A DNA stretch of 64,000 nucleotides from Zingiber officinale (Eukaryota > Streptophyta > Magnoliopsida > Zingiberales > Zingiberaceae), in the NCBI RefSeq assembly GCF_018446385.1, contig NC_056001.1, positions 9,418,672-9,482,671 of the forward strand. The letters are read 5' to 3'. The first letter of the stretch is position 1; each line of letters opens with the position of its first letter. Below the pieces are notes generated by a model. The model was not told the DNA's origin. It saw only the letters and a program-made list of their open reading frames with translations, and ran no database searches. Both the position numbers and the translations under genes were made by a program. Shown here in pieces: positions 23,017-33,445 of this stretch.

Positions 23017-25620
23017 ATCTGGAACACAGAGTCTGTCACCAAAGTATAGTACCCCATTATCGGACACTCTGAATTCTCTATTTTCTGATTCCGCTAACCC
23101 TTGCTTGGTTTTCTGAATTTCAGGATCCTGTTCCTGAGCTGTCTGGATGTCACCAAGCAGGGTAGATGCTAATGTCATGGTAGAGAGCTGTCCCACTATA
23201 AGTTTGAGACCAAAATCTGTGATCTCTTTCTGTAGGGGCGGTGACATGGCTGCTAGAGATAGTAAGGTAGCACTGGACTTTCTGCTAAGTGCGTCCGCTA
23301 CCTTATTGGCTTTTCCTGGGTGGTAGAGGATGTCTATATCGTAGTCTTTGACCAGCTCAAGTCATCTACGCTATCGCATATTCAGATCCTTCTAAGTGAA
23401 GAAGTACTTCAGACTCTGATGATCTGTATACACTCTGCACTGAGCTCCATACAAGTAATGTCTCCAAATTTTGAGAGCGAACACTACTGCTGCAAGCTCA
23501 AGGTCGTGAGTAGGGTAATTCTTCTCATATTCCTTGAGTTTTCTGGAGGCATAGGCGATCACCTTGCCATTTTGCATCAATACTGCTCCTAGTCCCAACT
23601 TAGAGGCATCACTATAAATATCAAAGCTGTCTGTGTTTTCTGGTAGAGTCAAAATGGGAGCACTGGTCAATCTCCTTTTTAACTCGCTGAAGCTGTTCTC
23701 ACAGTCCTCTGTCCACTGAAATTTTCTGTTCTTCCTAGTGAGAGCTGTTAGTAGGGAGGCTATTCTGGAGAAGTCCTCTACAAACTTTCTGTAATAACCT
23801 GCTAGTCCCAAAAATCTTCTGATTTCACTGGCATTCTTGGGTCTTTTCCAATTACTCACAACTTCTATCTTACTGGGGTCTACCATGATACCATCCTTTG
23901 AGATGATGTGACCTAGGAAGGACACCTGATCTAACCAAAATTCACATTTCGTGAACTTGGCGTACAGCTGGTTCTGCTGAAGGGTCTGCAATACTATTCT
24001 CAGGTGCTCTGCGTGTTCTTCCTGAGTTCCTGAATAGATAAGAATGTCATCGATGAACATGATAACGAACTTATCTAAGTATTCCCTGAGTAACCTGTTC
24101 ATGAGGTCCATAAAAGTAGCTGGAGCATTTGTCACGCCAAAGGGCATGACTACGAACTCGTAGTGTCCGTATCTAGTCCTGAATGCTGTCTTGGGTATAT
24201 CCCCTTCTTTAACTTTCACCTGATGATAACCTGATCTGAGATCTATCTTAGAGAACACTGCTGCTCCCTTTAGCTGATCGAACAGGTCATCTATTCTGGG
24301 AAGAGGATACCTGTTCTTGATGGTGACTTGGTTCAGTGCCCGGTAGTCTATGCACATGCGCATGCTCCCGTCCTTCTTCTTCACGAACAATACAGGCGCT
24401 CCCCATGGTGAGTGAGTAGGGCGTATGAAACCTTTGTCAAGCAGCTCCTGTAATTGCTCCTGAAGTTCCTTCAGTTCTGCTGGAGCCATGCGGTAAGGCG
24501 TTTTGGAGATAGGATTTGTACCGGGAATGAGCTCTATCTCAAATTCAATCTCCCTGTCTGGTGCTAGGCCTGGTAACTCTTCAGGGAAGACTGCTGGGTA
24601 GTCACATACGACTCGGACCTCTGCTAGCTGTTGGTCCTTGTCCTGACTGGCATTGACTACATGCGCTAAAAATCCCGTATATCCTGAATCCAACAATTTC
24701 TGTGCCTTTAGAGCTGAGAGAAATTTCTTTGCTTTTCTCTTTGATTCTCCGCTATACTCAAATTGTACTCCTACTTCAGGTTGGAATATGACTTTCTGTT
24801 TACGACACTCGATAGAGGCACCGTATCTGATTAGAAAGTCCATTCCAAGGATGACATCATAATCAGTCATATCTAGCACTATCAGATCACAAAAGAATTC
24901 TATGTTTGCTATAATGACTGGCACTGCTCTGAGCCAGTGCGTGGATGCCATAATTTTTCCTGAAGGTAGTGTTGTCAAAAACTGACCACTGAATACCTCT
25001 GGGGGTACTGCTAACCTTTCGGCGAATGCCCTGGATATATAAGAATGGGTTGCCCCAGTATCGAATAAGACAGTTGTACTTTGCTGTAAAATACTAATCT
25101 GACCTGTAACAACTGTCGAGGCATTCGCTACGTCCTCTCTGGTTAAGGAGTAGATCCTTGCATTCGTCATAGCTGGAGGGGCTTCTAGTCTGCCCTGGCT
25201 GATGTGTGGACCATCCAAAACGGCCTGCATCTGATGTAGCTGTGCTGGCTGACCTTCGTACTGTATCGGCTGTGGTTGAGGAAGACTTGTCTTGTTCGGG
25301 CATTGCTTAGCCATATGCCCTTCTTGTCCACATTCAAAGCATCCTCGTGTGCCTTTGCGACAAACTCCTGGGTGAAATTTCCCGCAAGTAGCACATTTGG
25401 GATAACTAGGCTGTTTGCTGGCTGGTCCTCCCTTTGGGTAACTCCCTGGTTTGCGCTTGTTGCTGGAGTTCCCTTTCCAGTTAGAGCTGTGACCCTGTTG
25501 TTTCTGAACACCTGAGCCTCCTTGCCCTTTGGACTCTGAGAGGACTTGCTTCTGCTGCCTGATACTGTTCTGGTAGTGCTCGGTGGTCAGAGCACTGCTG
25601 ACTAGTTCTTCGGTGGTTTG
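23017..25620 (-). pseudogene. Gypsy E gag zinc knuckle, protease, RT and RNase H
   Basis: A frame that is open from about 25620 to 23392 has the gag zinc knuckle [14 protein letters not shown] (across 25314), the protease [11 protein letters not shown] (active Asp at codon 85 counted from the Met in the knuckle), a second protease motif VILGMDFL, and RT with [26 protein letters not shown] and FIDD (codons 420-423). RNase H follows ([35 protein letters not shown]). The frame meets TAG at 23392, TAG at 23371 and TGA at 23362, where the family has Gln, Gln and Trp. It then goes on (DYDIDILYHPGKANKVADALSRK) to the integrase linker. There are no frameshifts inside this 2.6 kb. Confidence 0.9.
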
Positions 25621-25624
25621 CGGC

Positions 25625-26356
25625 CTATGCTATTTCCGGCCTCAGCATCTTGAGCATCAACCGGACTCGTTCTTTTTCTGTGCTGACTAGTTCGGGGCAT
25701 AGACGAGCCAGTCTATTGAATTTCTTCATGGCTTCCTCAACTGATAGGTTGCCCTGACGAAACTCAGTGAACTCGTCGTAGTGGCGGTTTGTGACCCGCA
25801 TGTGAAAGAACACCTCGAAGAGTTCTTTCTCGAAGTCAGCCCATGTCATCTAGTTCACTGGGCGCTTCGCTCTAATTCTCTCCCATCATATACGTGCATC
25901 TCCTGTTAAGCAGAAGGAGACGCACTTCACTTTTTCATGCTCTGGCCAGTCCAAAAGCTCCATCGTACTCTCCAGTGTTTTGAACCAGGCTTGGGCATCC
26001 CATGGTTCACTGGTGCCTAAGAAGTTCTCGGGCTTGACTCTCTGCCACTGGATCAGATAGGCTTCTCTCTTTGCCTCTACTACTGCGGCTACTGGTACTG
26101 TAGGCTGGACTGGTGGAACCTCAATAACTACTGGGATTGCTATGTTTGGTTTCGGGGTGACAGTGGGAGTATTCTGCTGATTAGTCTTTAAGGTGGCTAT
26201 CTCCTGTTGCTGTTCTTCTAGCTGCTTCCATAACTGAGCCACTACCGCTGTAAGGTCTGGGGGAGGCACTGAACTGCCTGCCTCATGCTGAGGCTCAGTA
26301 GCTGGTGCCCTTCTAGCTGGGCGTCCTCGTGCCATTTCTAAAGGAACAAAAGACAT
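25625..26356 (-). pseudogene. Gypsy E gag, N-terminal part
   Basis: It starts near 26356, shortly after the primer-binding site region. MARGRPARRAP is the likely true start (Met 7 of the open stretch). A glutamine-rich coiled region (LWKQLEEQQQEIATLK) precedes the retrotransposon gag domain (LEWP-like LLDWPEHEKVKCVSF; MTWADFEKELFEVFF; FRQGNLSVEEAMKKFNRLARL). One TGA (Trp expected) and one or two TAGs interrupt it. Near 25620 a shift of one base brings the frame of the zinc knuckle and pol. Confidence 0.85.
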
Positions 26357-26534
26357 ATATAACTAAAGCATCACGCTTACATAGCTAATACTATCATGTT
26401 AGTTACTATCACAGATAAGCATACTTTAGTTATCTACAAACATGAAAGCAATAAACGTAACAAAGTGAGAGGTATTCTTACTTGGAAGCTGCAGGTTCAA
26501 TGCTGATGTGTGTGTAAGAAGTATGGAACTTAGT

Positions 26535-26546
26535 GCTCTGATACCA
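26535..26546 (-). other. Primer-binding site of Gypsy E
   Basis: The minus strand reads TGGTATCAGAGC three bases from the LTR end, complementary to the 3' end of initiator methionine tRNA. Confidence 0.85.
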
Positions 26547-26549
26547 CTC

Positions 26550-27120
26550 TGTAACGACCCGCCTTATACTAACTAGGCTGTAAGGCCGGACCGTCACAAT
26601 ATGCTATGCTACACTATATCCATAACCATCACTAAGTCTAGGTGTGGAAAACTGTACCAAATTAAACCTTTGCTATACTAATACCATTTCTTTATTCTAC
26701 ATGTGCTAAGGGATGCAATCTAAGGTATACATGGCATATTCTGCATCCCCTATGGTCAAGGAGCTGAGTTACAGGGTTTCCTGGTCGAAACCCAGCTTCC
26801 CAATCGATTCAGACTCAACTCAATCGATTGCAAGCTGTTGGATCGATCCATGGATCGATTCAGATGGCTACTGTGCTCGGGTTAATATTTTGGATCGATC
26901 GGCTGATCGATCCAGACTGACCAATCGATCCATTGATTGATTCCAGGGCTCTCTGTTCGCCGGAGCGATTTCCTCGATCGATCGAATGATCGATCCCCAA
27001 CTCTCTGTTCGCGACAGAATGCGACTGGATCGATCGACTGATCGATCCAGGACCTTACTATTCGCGGAACTAGGCTCCCAATCGATCCACTGATCGATTG
27101 AGGGCCCCCAATCGATCCAC
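26550..27120 (-). mobile_element. Truncated 5' LTR of Gypsy E
   Basis: It matches the first 571 bp of the left LTR with few changes (for example tgtgacg / tgtaacg), including the GATCGATC boxes. It ends in the middle of a box at caatcgatccactg, where element A LTR sequence resumes. About 1.7 kb of this LTR are missing, and so is the right-hand target duplication. Confidence 0.9.
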
Positions 27121-27550
27121 TGTCCGGGTATGACTTCGGATTTCCAACCAGAAAACCCTAGGTTGACCCGACGCCTATTGTTCCCTCTACGGGGAACGCG
27201 CCCTCACCTACTCCACCCAGGAGATTTACTTGTTGCCAGTGCGATCCTCCAGATCGACTGGACTTTTGCTCAACGTTCGAAGCTTCCGGACTTTCTGCTG
27301 GACTTCTGCTTCTCGGCTGGTCCAGTCTTTCACCTGGTTCGCGACACCAGGACTTTCCACCTAGGGTTACCCCCCCCCCCCCCCATGACCTAGGGTTACC
27401 ACCCCCTAGGGTTTTCACTTGCCTAACCATAGCTAGGACTTTTCCTGAAACACTTAAACAAACTTGTTAGATCACAACATAATCTTTACTTTGAATCCTT
27501 TGACATTATCAAAACTTAGGTTCGATCGTCGGATGCTTCCCGCACCAACA
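27119..27550 (-). mobile_element. 5' LTR of element A, outer part (LTR 5' end)
   Basis: It corresponds to 9244-9733 of the 3' LTR (ctgtccggg... to cgcaccaaca), with a C-run at 27370-27385 where the other LTR has interrupted C-runs. Between 19401 and here roughly 180 bp of the LTR are missing. After 27550 comes another polypurine tract and A-type internal sequence, so this LTR is also the 3' LTR of a second copy. Confidence 0.85.
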
Positions 27551-27759
27551 ATCTCCCCCTTTTTGATTATGGCAACTCAAATTCAAAGTTAAGTAAAACA
27601 AATGCATAAATATATTTAAAATATTTAAGTGAGCAAGCTTAAGTATATAAATTCAAATACAAGCATAACTTAAGCTAACACTTAAACTTTGTGAAGCTCC
27701 CCCTTAATACAGGGCTTTATTTTTGAATCAGACTTTTACTTTTGAATTTTCCTACTCTC
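27551..27759 (-). mobile_element. 3' tail of second A-type copy (A2), left part
   Basis: It begins with the polypurine tract (atctccccctttttga on the plus strand) and matches 9734-9930 of element A. The B array interrupts it at ...cctactctc. Its continuation is at 39601. Confidence 0.8.
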
Positions 27760-29409
27760 TGTTGGGATCTCTTCGTACGGCTAGAGAGGGGGGTGTGAAT
27801 AGCCGACCCCAAATCTTTGCTCGTTTCTTTCTACAAATTAGGTTAGCAGCGGAAATAACAAAAGGAAACGAAAATAAAACAAACCAAACCTCAACTCGTC
27901 GATGTAACGAGGTTCGGAGATGAAACTCCTACTCCTCGGCGTGTCCGTAAGGTGGACGAAGCCTATCAATCCGTCGGTGGATGAGTCCCCGGAAAACCGG
28001 CTAATACAATATACTCCTTGTGGGTGGAGAAACCTCGCCACAATATTCTTGCAACAGCAAGAAAGGAATACAACAAGAAATACAAGAAGACAAGAACAAT
28101 AAATGTAAAACACAGTTTTCTTGCCTCCTCGCCCATCGGATTCGTTGAAGCGGCTCCTCGAACACCTACAACAGGATATCCCGATGAGAAGCTCACGCTG
28201 AAGCTTGTGAAGAAGAGCTCAACAAAGCTCAAGCACCGCAATGGCGGCTCAGAGAAGAAGAGAAGAGGAAGAAGAAGTAGTGCACAACTCTCGACCCTTT
28301 ATACCGCCAAGAAGACAATGAAGAAACTAGCCGCGTCAGAACGCTAGAACCCCGATCGGGCACCGATCACCCTAAGCGCTGAAGCTTCGTTTGTCACCGA
28401 CGGTCCCGGACCGATCAGGTGTCGCGATCGAAGCCCCGATCGGTCGTGGACCGATCAGGAACCTCTGACGGTCCATAGACCGATCAGCTCGCCTCACGCC
28501 ATCGATCTATGCCCGATCGGTCCGCCGATCGATCAGTGGGTGGATCGGCCGCCAGACCGATCCACGGCTTTTCTCGCAGTTGCGTTGCCTCCCGATCGGT
28601 CTCCGGACATCGATCAGATTACAACCGCGAGCCATCGATTCGATTCTCGATCGGTCACCGCACCGATCGTGGCAACGAATATCACCGGATCGGTCACCAT
28701 CCGATCCAACTCCTAGGTTTAGAGTGCCCTCTCTACCTAGTTGGAGAACGAGCCACCGAGCCCTCTCCGACTCCATATGCCAAGCTTCACTCACTTGGAC
28801 TTCTCAACACCGGATGTCCGATCACCCTTGATCCATCTGGATTTTCCTTGCTTGCTTTACTCACCGGGACTTTCCACGCTTCACTCACCAGATTTCCACA
28901 CCGCCTAACATCCCAGCTAGGACTTTCCCACCGCCTCTTCACTCACCAGGGACTTTCCAACCGCCTAACATCCCAGTTAGGACTTTCCCACTGCCCGGCT
29001 TCACTCACGGGACTTTCCCGTGCCAAGTCTCCATACTTGACTTTTCCTGGCAAGTCTCCATACTTGGACTTTTCCAGGCCAAGTCTCCATACTTGGACTT
29101 TTCGTGCCAAGCTCCCTTGCTTGACTTTTCCGTGCCAAGTCTCCATACTTGGACTTTTCGAATCAAGTCAACAGGTCAACCTCGACCTATGGTTGCACCA
29201 ATAATCTCCCAAACATCTATTCTTGTCCCACATCAAGAATAGAACTCTCTCACGAGTGTCAAACATCAACATGCAACACAACTAGGTCAACCTTGACCTA
29301 AGGTTGCACCGACAATCTTCCCAAGTCAAACATCAAAATACAACTCGAGTCACGTCAACTCGAGTTGGTCGGGTCAACCAGTCAACCTTGACCTAAGGTT
29401 GCACCAACA
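27760..29409 (-). mobile_element. LTR B1 (outer 3' LTR)
   Basis: Plus-strand limits TGTTGGGATC and TGCACCAACA. TATA box TATAAAGGG on the minus strand at 28295-28303. It has the same parts as B2 and B3 but is about 50-65 bp shorter. The losses are at CTG/CAG and in homopolymers, so many palindromic boxes (28340-28700) look damaged. Confidence 0.9.
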
Positions 29410-31295
29410 ATCTCCCCTTTGATGTTTGACAAAACCATAATCAAGTTAGGTTAACCCGATAACCTAACTTAGGTTTTCAATCATCTTCCAATGTCCAATG
29501 TTCCTTCCTTGAACATTCTCCGGACATTCTCCCTTAGGTTAACCCGATAACCTAACTTGGGTTCTCCAATAATTCTCCCCTTTTGACACACATCAAAAGA
29601 ATTCCAATGTTCTTCCTTGAACATTCCTAGACATTCTTCCCTAGCTTAGGTTAACCCGATAACCTAACTTGGGTTCTCCAATAATTCTCCAATGAACACT
29701 CTCCCTTTTGACACACATCAAAAGAAAAGGAGGGTATCAAGGTCAAGATTTTCTTCCTAATGAAAGTCCCATACCTTCCATTGAAACTCTTAATTTCCTC
29801 CTTGATACTAAACTCAACAATCAACTTAGTGATAATCCCATATCACTAATCCTCAAAAGTCTTAAGGAGTAAAAACTCCCCCTAAAAGTCAACTCCCCCT
29901 TGACCATTGCACCAACAATGTCTTTGAGAGTTCCAAACCTTTAGAAATCCGAAAACACCACTTCCATAACTGAAATTTCAGACAACAGCTGAGAAATCAG
30001 AAATTCGGCACGCCCTGATCGGTCCCCAGACCGATCAGCCCTTCACCAGATCGCACTCGTGCTACTGGAACTCACTGGATCGGTCTGCAGACCGATCCAC
30101 AATACTCTGGATCGGTCCGCTGGATCGGTCCGCAGACCGATCAGATCTTCCTTGGATCGGTCCCCGGACCGATTCAGCTACTGAAATCAGAACTTCTGAT
30201 TTTCTCCCCGGGAGAAGTTCAGAAACTCACAGAAAATTACAGAAAATTCTAAAAATTACGAAACTTTGAGGATACATTCCTCATAACATACACTATCATG
30301 GAAAAATAGTTTTAGATGAAAATAACTTCCATTTTCAAATCTTGATACAAAGTTCGAAAAGTTTTGAAATAGCTCAAAGTTTCAAAAACTTTGTATCACT
30401 TTGTTCAATGATGAATGCAATCACTAAGATGGCTTCATCAAGGTTTTCCAAATCAATTTTAAAATGATTTTAAACCTTTTAATTTAGGACCATAATCTTA
30501 GGGCTAGATGTACATGACTTGTACACAAGCTTTCCCTATGATCCTTAATTTCTTGAATTAGGGTCATCTAGGTACAAGGACTATGCACCTTGATCCTAAC
30601 TCATGATCCTAATATCTCACACACATCTAAGGTGTATCAAACCACATTCAAGTCAATTTGATGTGAGACATGGATTAAGGTCAACTTAGGCTAAGTTCTC
30701 ATGCATTTTCTAAACTACACTTTGATCTCAATATCAAAATGTGTTTTTATCCTTAAATCAATTTCATTGATTATTAATGCAAGAGATGATGACATGGCAT
30801 AAAATGGTATCATAAATGAAAACATGTGCCAATGTCATGATGTCATGGCATAAAGTTTGAAACTTAAATAAACATGACATAAAAACTAGCCTAAGCATTA
30901 TCATGACATTTCAAATGATAATAAAATAAATATGATGTCATGGCATGGCATATGACAACCAATCATGGCAAGTTAGCACAAATAAAATACCTAAATTCCC
31001 TATCTAAGTATCCTTAGCCTTAGCTAACTTAAAATCTAACCCTAGACTGCCCATATATCCCTAAGAGAAAACCAAAATCCCAATTATGGTATTTCTCTAG
31101 GTTTTCTTAAATTGTGCCAAATAAGATTAAAATCGATATTTCCCAATTATGGCACAATTTACTCTTCAAGGAGTAAATGATAATTCCATTTCATTTTCAA
31201 AAGTTCTCAAAACCTTGAAAATGCTCCTTGAGTGTCAATTTCCTCAAAGTTGGGTTAACTACCCTTCTAATTGGAGTTGACACTCTCTAACCCAT
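29410..31295 (-). other. 3' non-coding part of B internal region 1
   Basis: Starts with a polypurine tract (plus strand atctccccttt). Holds three or four copies of a dyad AAGTTAGGTT...AACCTAACTT (29440-29680), GATCGGTC/GACCGATC boxes (30015-30180), and then plain AT-rich DNA. No gene. In other GAG-only elements this place is also non-coding. Confidence 0.75.
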
Positions 31296-32768
31296 CTATG
31301 GGATAGAGAAGATGCTCCTAGGAACCCAATACCTATTTGAGCTCATTGGGTTCACTAAAAATTCACTAGGGATAACTTCCCTAGCAACTCTCCTAATGAC
31401 CCTCTTAGGCTTTAAAGCCTTGGCCATTTGGGACTCATCAAGATCAACTCTAGGGGTGACTCCCCTTGTGACCTTGGCAATGGTCTTCCTAGCCCTAGGT
31501 TTTGTTCCATAATCGAATGGAACATTATGATAAGTGGGCTTGACCATTTGGGACTTAGGTTTGTGACCCAAACCTTTCTTGTCCTTGGACTTGGGTTTTT
31601 GACTCTTAAACCCTAGAGATGACTTCTCCATGTTTTTAAGAGCCTTTTCTAAATTATCAATTCTTGACCTCAAGACTTGATTTTCCCTCTCTAATACCTC
31701 AAGTTTTAATTTGTCATTTTCTCTTGAGATATTCCTAGGCATGTGTCTTGTTTTCTTGGGATTTCTACCTAGGTTTTCCTTAACTTTAGAAGCGTTAATC
31801 CTAGGGTTGGTATTTCTAGTGTTATCCTTACCTAGGCTAACATGTTTAGCTCCTAAGCACATGTATTGGTTCCTAAAGTTAACATGCTTATCATTATTAA
31901 CAATTGCAACAAAACTACTAGCATGAGTTTTATTAGAATTGCAATAATGAACCTTAGAGATTACCTTAGGGTTTGCCTTAGCTCCCCCTATCGATGTGCT
32001 CGGTCTCTTGTCCTTGTGAGATTGCCTCCCCCTCGGACATTGGCTCCTATAGTGTCCCCTTCGCTTGCATTGGAAACACACCACGTGCTCCTTGCCCTTG
32101 CGTGTCGGGACTCCGGCTTCCTTGACTTTTGGCGCCGGTGGAGTCTTTCTAACCCTCTTTGGACACTTACTCTTGTAGTGCCCAAATTCCCTACACTCAA
32201 AACACATTATATGCAATTTACTTGAACTTAAAGTGTTTGAGTTACCTAGGGTTGAGGATGAATGGATGCTCTCTTCTTCATCCCTCCCGGAGGTAGAAGC
32301 TTCTTCTTCGTGCTCCGATCTTGAAGAAGAACTCACTTCCTCTTCTTCTTTAGATGTTGAGTAACCCTCAACTTCCAATTTGCTCCCTTCATGATGTGAG
32401 CTACTTGGCTCACTAGGCTCCTCTTCATGGCTTGAAGTGGAGCTCTCTTCATGGTACTTGGCCAAGTTATCCCATAATTCCTTGGCATTGTTGTAACCTA
32501 TCTTACACAAGATGTTAGTAGGCAATGAAAATTCAATTATTTTCGTTACCTCTTCGTTGATTTCGGATTTGTGAATTTGTTCTCTTGTCCACTCCTTCTT
32601 CTCAAGTGGTTTTCCTTCCTTATCCACCGGAGGAGTAAATCCTTCTTGTACACAAAACCAATTCATTATGTTAGTCATAAGAAAATACTTCATCCTTACC
32701 TTCCAATACGCGAAGTCGCCGCATTCGTAGAAGGGTGGAATGGTGACATCTTCTCCATAGAGATCCAT
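31296..32768 (-). CDS. GAG protein of element B, copy 1 (490 aa)
   Basis: Intact ORF from ATG 32768, 50 bp after the primer-binding site. Domains in order: a DUF4219/gag N-terminus (FAYWKVRMKYFL, residues 19-30; NAKELWDNLAKYHE, 94-107), an acidic serine-rich linker (110-185), two CCHC zinc knuckles (CFECREFGHYKSKC, 189-202; CFQCKRRGHYRSQC, 231-244), a basic region, a coiled coil (about 349-383), and a conserved C-terminus ending near VNPMSSNRYWVPRS. A stop follows; nothing like a protease comes after. The product should bind and package the element RNA in cytoplasmic particles. It is homologous to, but distinct from, the gag of element A. An intact ORF in two copies and a close relative in C suggests recent selection on gag. 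Confidence 0.9.
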   Translation of the reverse strand: MDLYGEDVTIPPFYECGDFAYWKVRMKYFLMTNIMNWFCVQEGFTPPVDKEGKPLEKKEWTREQIHKSEINEEVTKIIEFSLPTNILCKIGYNNAKELWDNLAKYHEESSTSSHEEEPSEPSSSHHEGSKLEVEGYSTSKEEEEVSSSSRSEHEEEASTSGRDEEESIHSSSTLGNSNTLSSSKLHIMCFECREFGHYKSKCPKRVRKTPPAPKVKEAGVPTRKGKEHVVCFQCKRRGHYRSQCPRGRQSHKDKRPSTSIGGAKANPKVISKVHYCNSNKTHASSFVAIVNNDKHVNFRNQYMCLGAKHVSLGKDNTRNTNPRINASKVKENLGRNPKKTRHMPRNISRENDKLKLEVLERENQVLRSRIDNLEKALKNMEKSSLGFKSQKPKSKDKKGLGHKPKSQMVKPTYHNVPFDYGTKPRARKTIAKVTRGVTPRVDLDESQMAKALKPKRVIRRVAREVIPSEFLVNPMSSNRYWVPRSIFSIP

Positions 32769-32817
32769 TCTCTAGCTTTGCTCCCACGGGTGTTGATCAG
32801 ATGAAGAGCGAACCTTC

Positions 32818-32829
32818 GCTCTGATACCA
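32818..32829 (-). other. Primer-binding site, B unit 1
   Basis: The minus strand reads TGGTATCAGAGC two bases from LTR B2, the initiator methionine tRNA complement. Confidence 0.88.
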
Positions 32830-33382
32830 CTTGTTGGGATCTCTTCGTACGGCTAGAGAGGGGGGGTGTGAATAGCCGACCCCAAATCTTTGCTCGTTTC
32901 TTTCTACAAATTAGGTTAGCAGCGGAAATAACAAAAGGAAACGAAAACAAAACAAACCAAACCTCAACTCGTCGATGTAACGAGGTTCGGAGATGAAACT
33001 CCTACTCCTCGGCGTGTCCGTAAGGTGGACGAAGCCTATCAATCCGTCGGTGGATGAGTCCCCGGAAAACCGGCTAATACAATATACTCCTTGTGGGTGG
33101 AGAAACCTCGCCACAATATTCTTGCAACAGCAAGAAAGGAATACAACAAGAAATACAAGAAGACAAGAACAATAAATGTAAAAACACAGGTTTTCTTGCC
33201 TCCTCGCCGACTAGATTCGTTGAAGCAGCAGCTCCTCAGAACACCTACAACAGCAGGATATCCCAGTCGAGAAGCTCACGCGAAGCTTGTGAAAAAGAGC
33301 TCAACAAAGCTCAAGCACCAGAAACAGCAGCTCTGTAGAAGAAGAGAAGAGGAAGAAGAAGTAGTGCAGCTACAACTCTCGA

Positions 33383-33392
33383 CCCCTTTATA
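33383..33392 (-). promoter_or_regulatory. TATA box of LTR B2
   Basis: TATAAAGGGG on the minus strand, about 55 bp downstream (sense) of the last palindromic box. The same motif is at 38453-38462 in B3, and a related TATAAATCTAGG at 41810-41821 and 46773-46784 in C. The start of transcription is expected about 30 bp further on. Confidence 0.65.
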
Positions 33393-33445
33393 CCTGCGAA
33401 GAAGACAGCGAAGAAACTAGCCGTTGCGTCGCAATGGCTAGAACC

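Larger units (their letters stand above)
19402..27120 (-). mobile_element. Gypsy/chromovirus E (Del/Tekay type), nested in LTR of element A
   Basis: Minus-strand order: truncated 5' LTR, primer-binding site, gag, protease, RT, RNase H, integrase with a GPY motif, chromodomain, polypurine tract, 3' LTR. RT before integrase defines Ty3-gypsy, and the chromodomain defines a chromovirus; its gag and chromodomain wording are Del/Tekay-like. The coding part has about one frameshift (gag/pol, near 25620) and otherwise only single-codon stops. The right end is missing: only about 571 bp of the roughly 2.3-kb 5' LTR are left. Confidence 0.9.
8324..27550 (-). mobile_element. Copia LTR retrotransposon A, with nested Gypsy
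   Basis: Order on the minus strand: 5' LTR (27550 to 27119 and 19401 to 18735), primer-binding site, gag, AT-rich minisatellite, protease/pre-integrase, integrase, RT/RNase H, 1.3-kb 3' non-coding region, purine tract, 3' LTR (9733 to 8324). Integrase before RT defines Ty1-copia. RT motifs and the gag coiled coil suggest a SIRE/Tork-like lineage. The element is dead: stops and frameshifts separate every domain. The 5-mers outside the two LTRs (gattt and atctc) do not match. The sequence right of the 5' LTR is itself A-type internal DNA, so the LTR is shared with a second copy. Confidence 0.85.
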
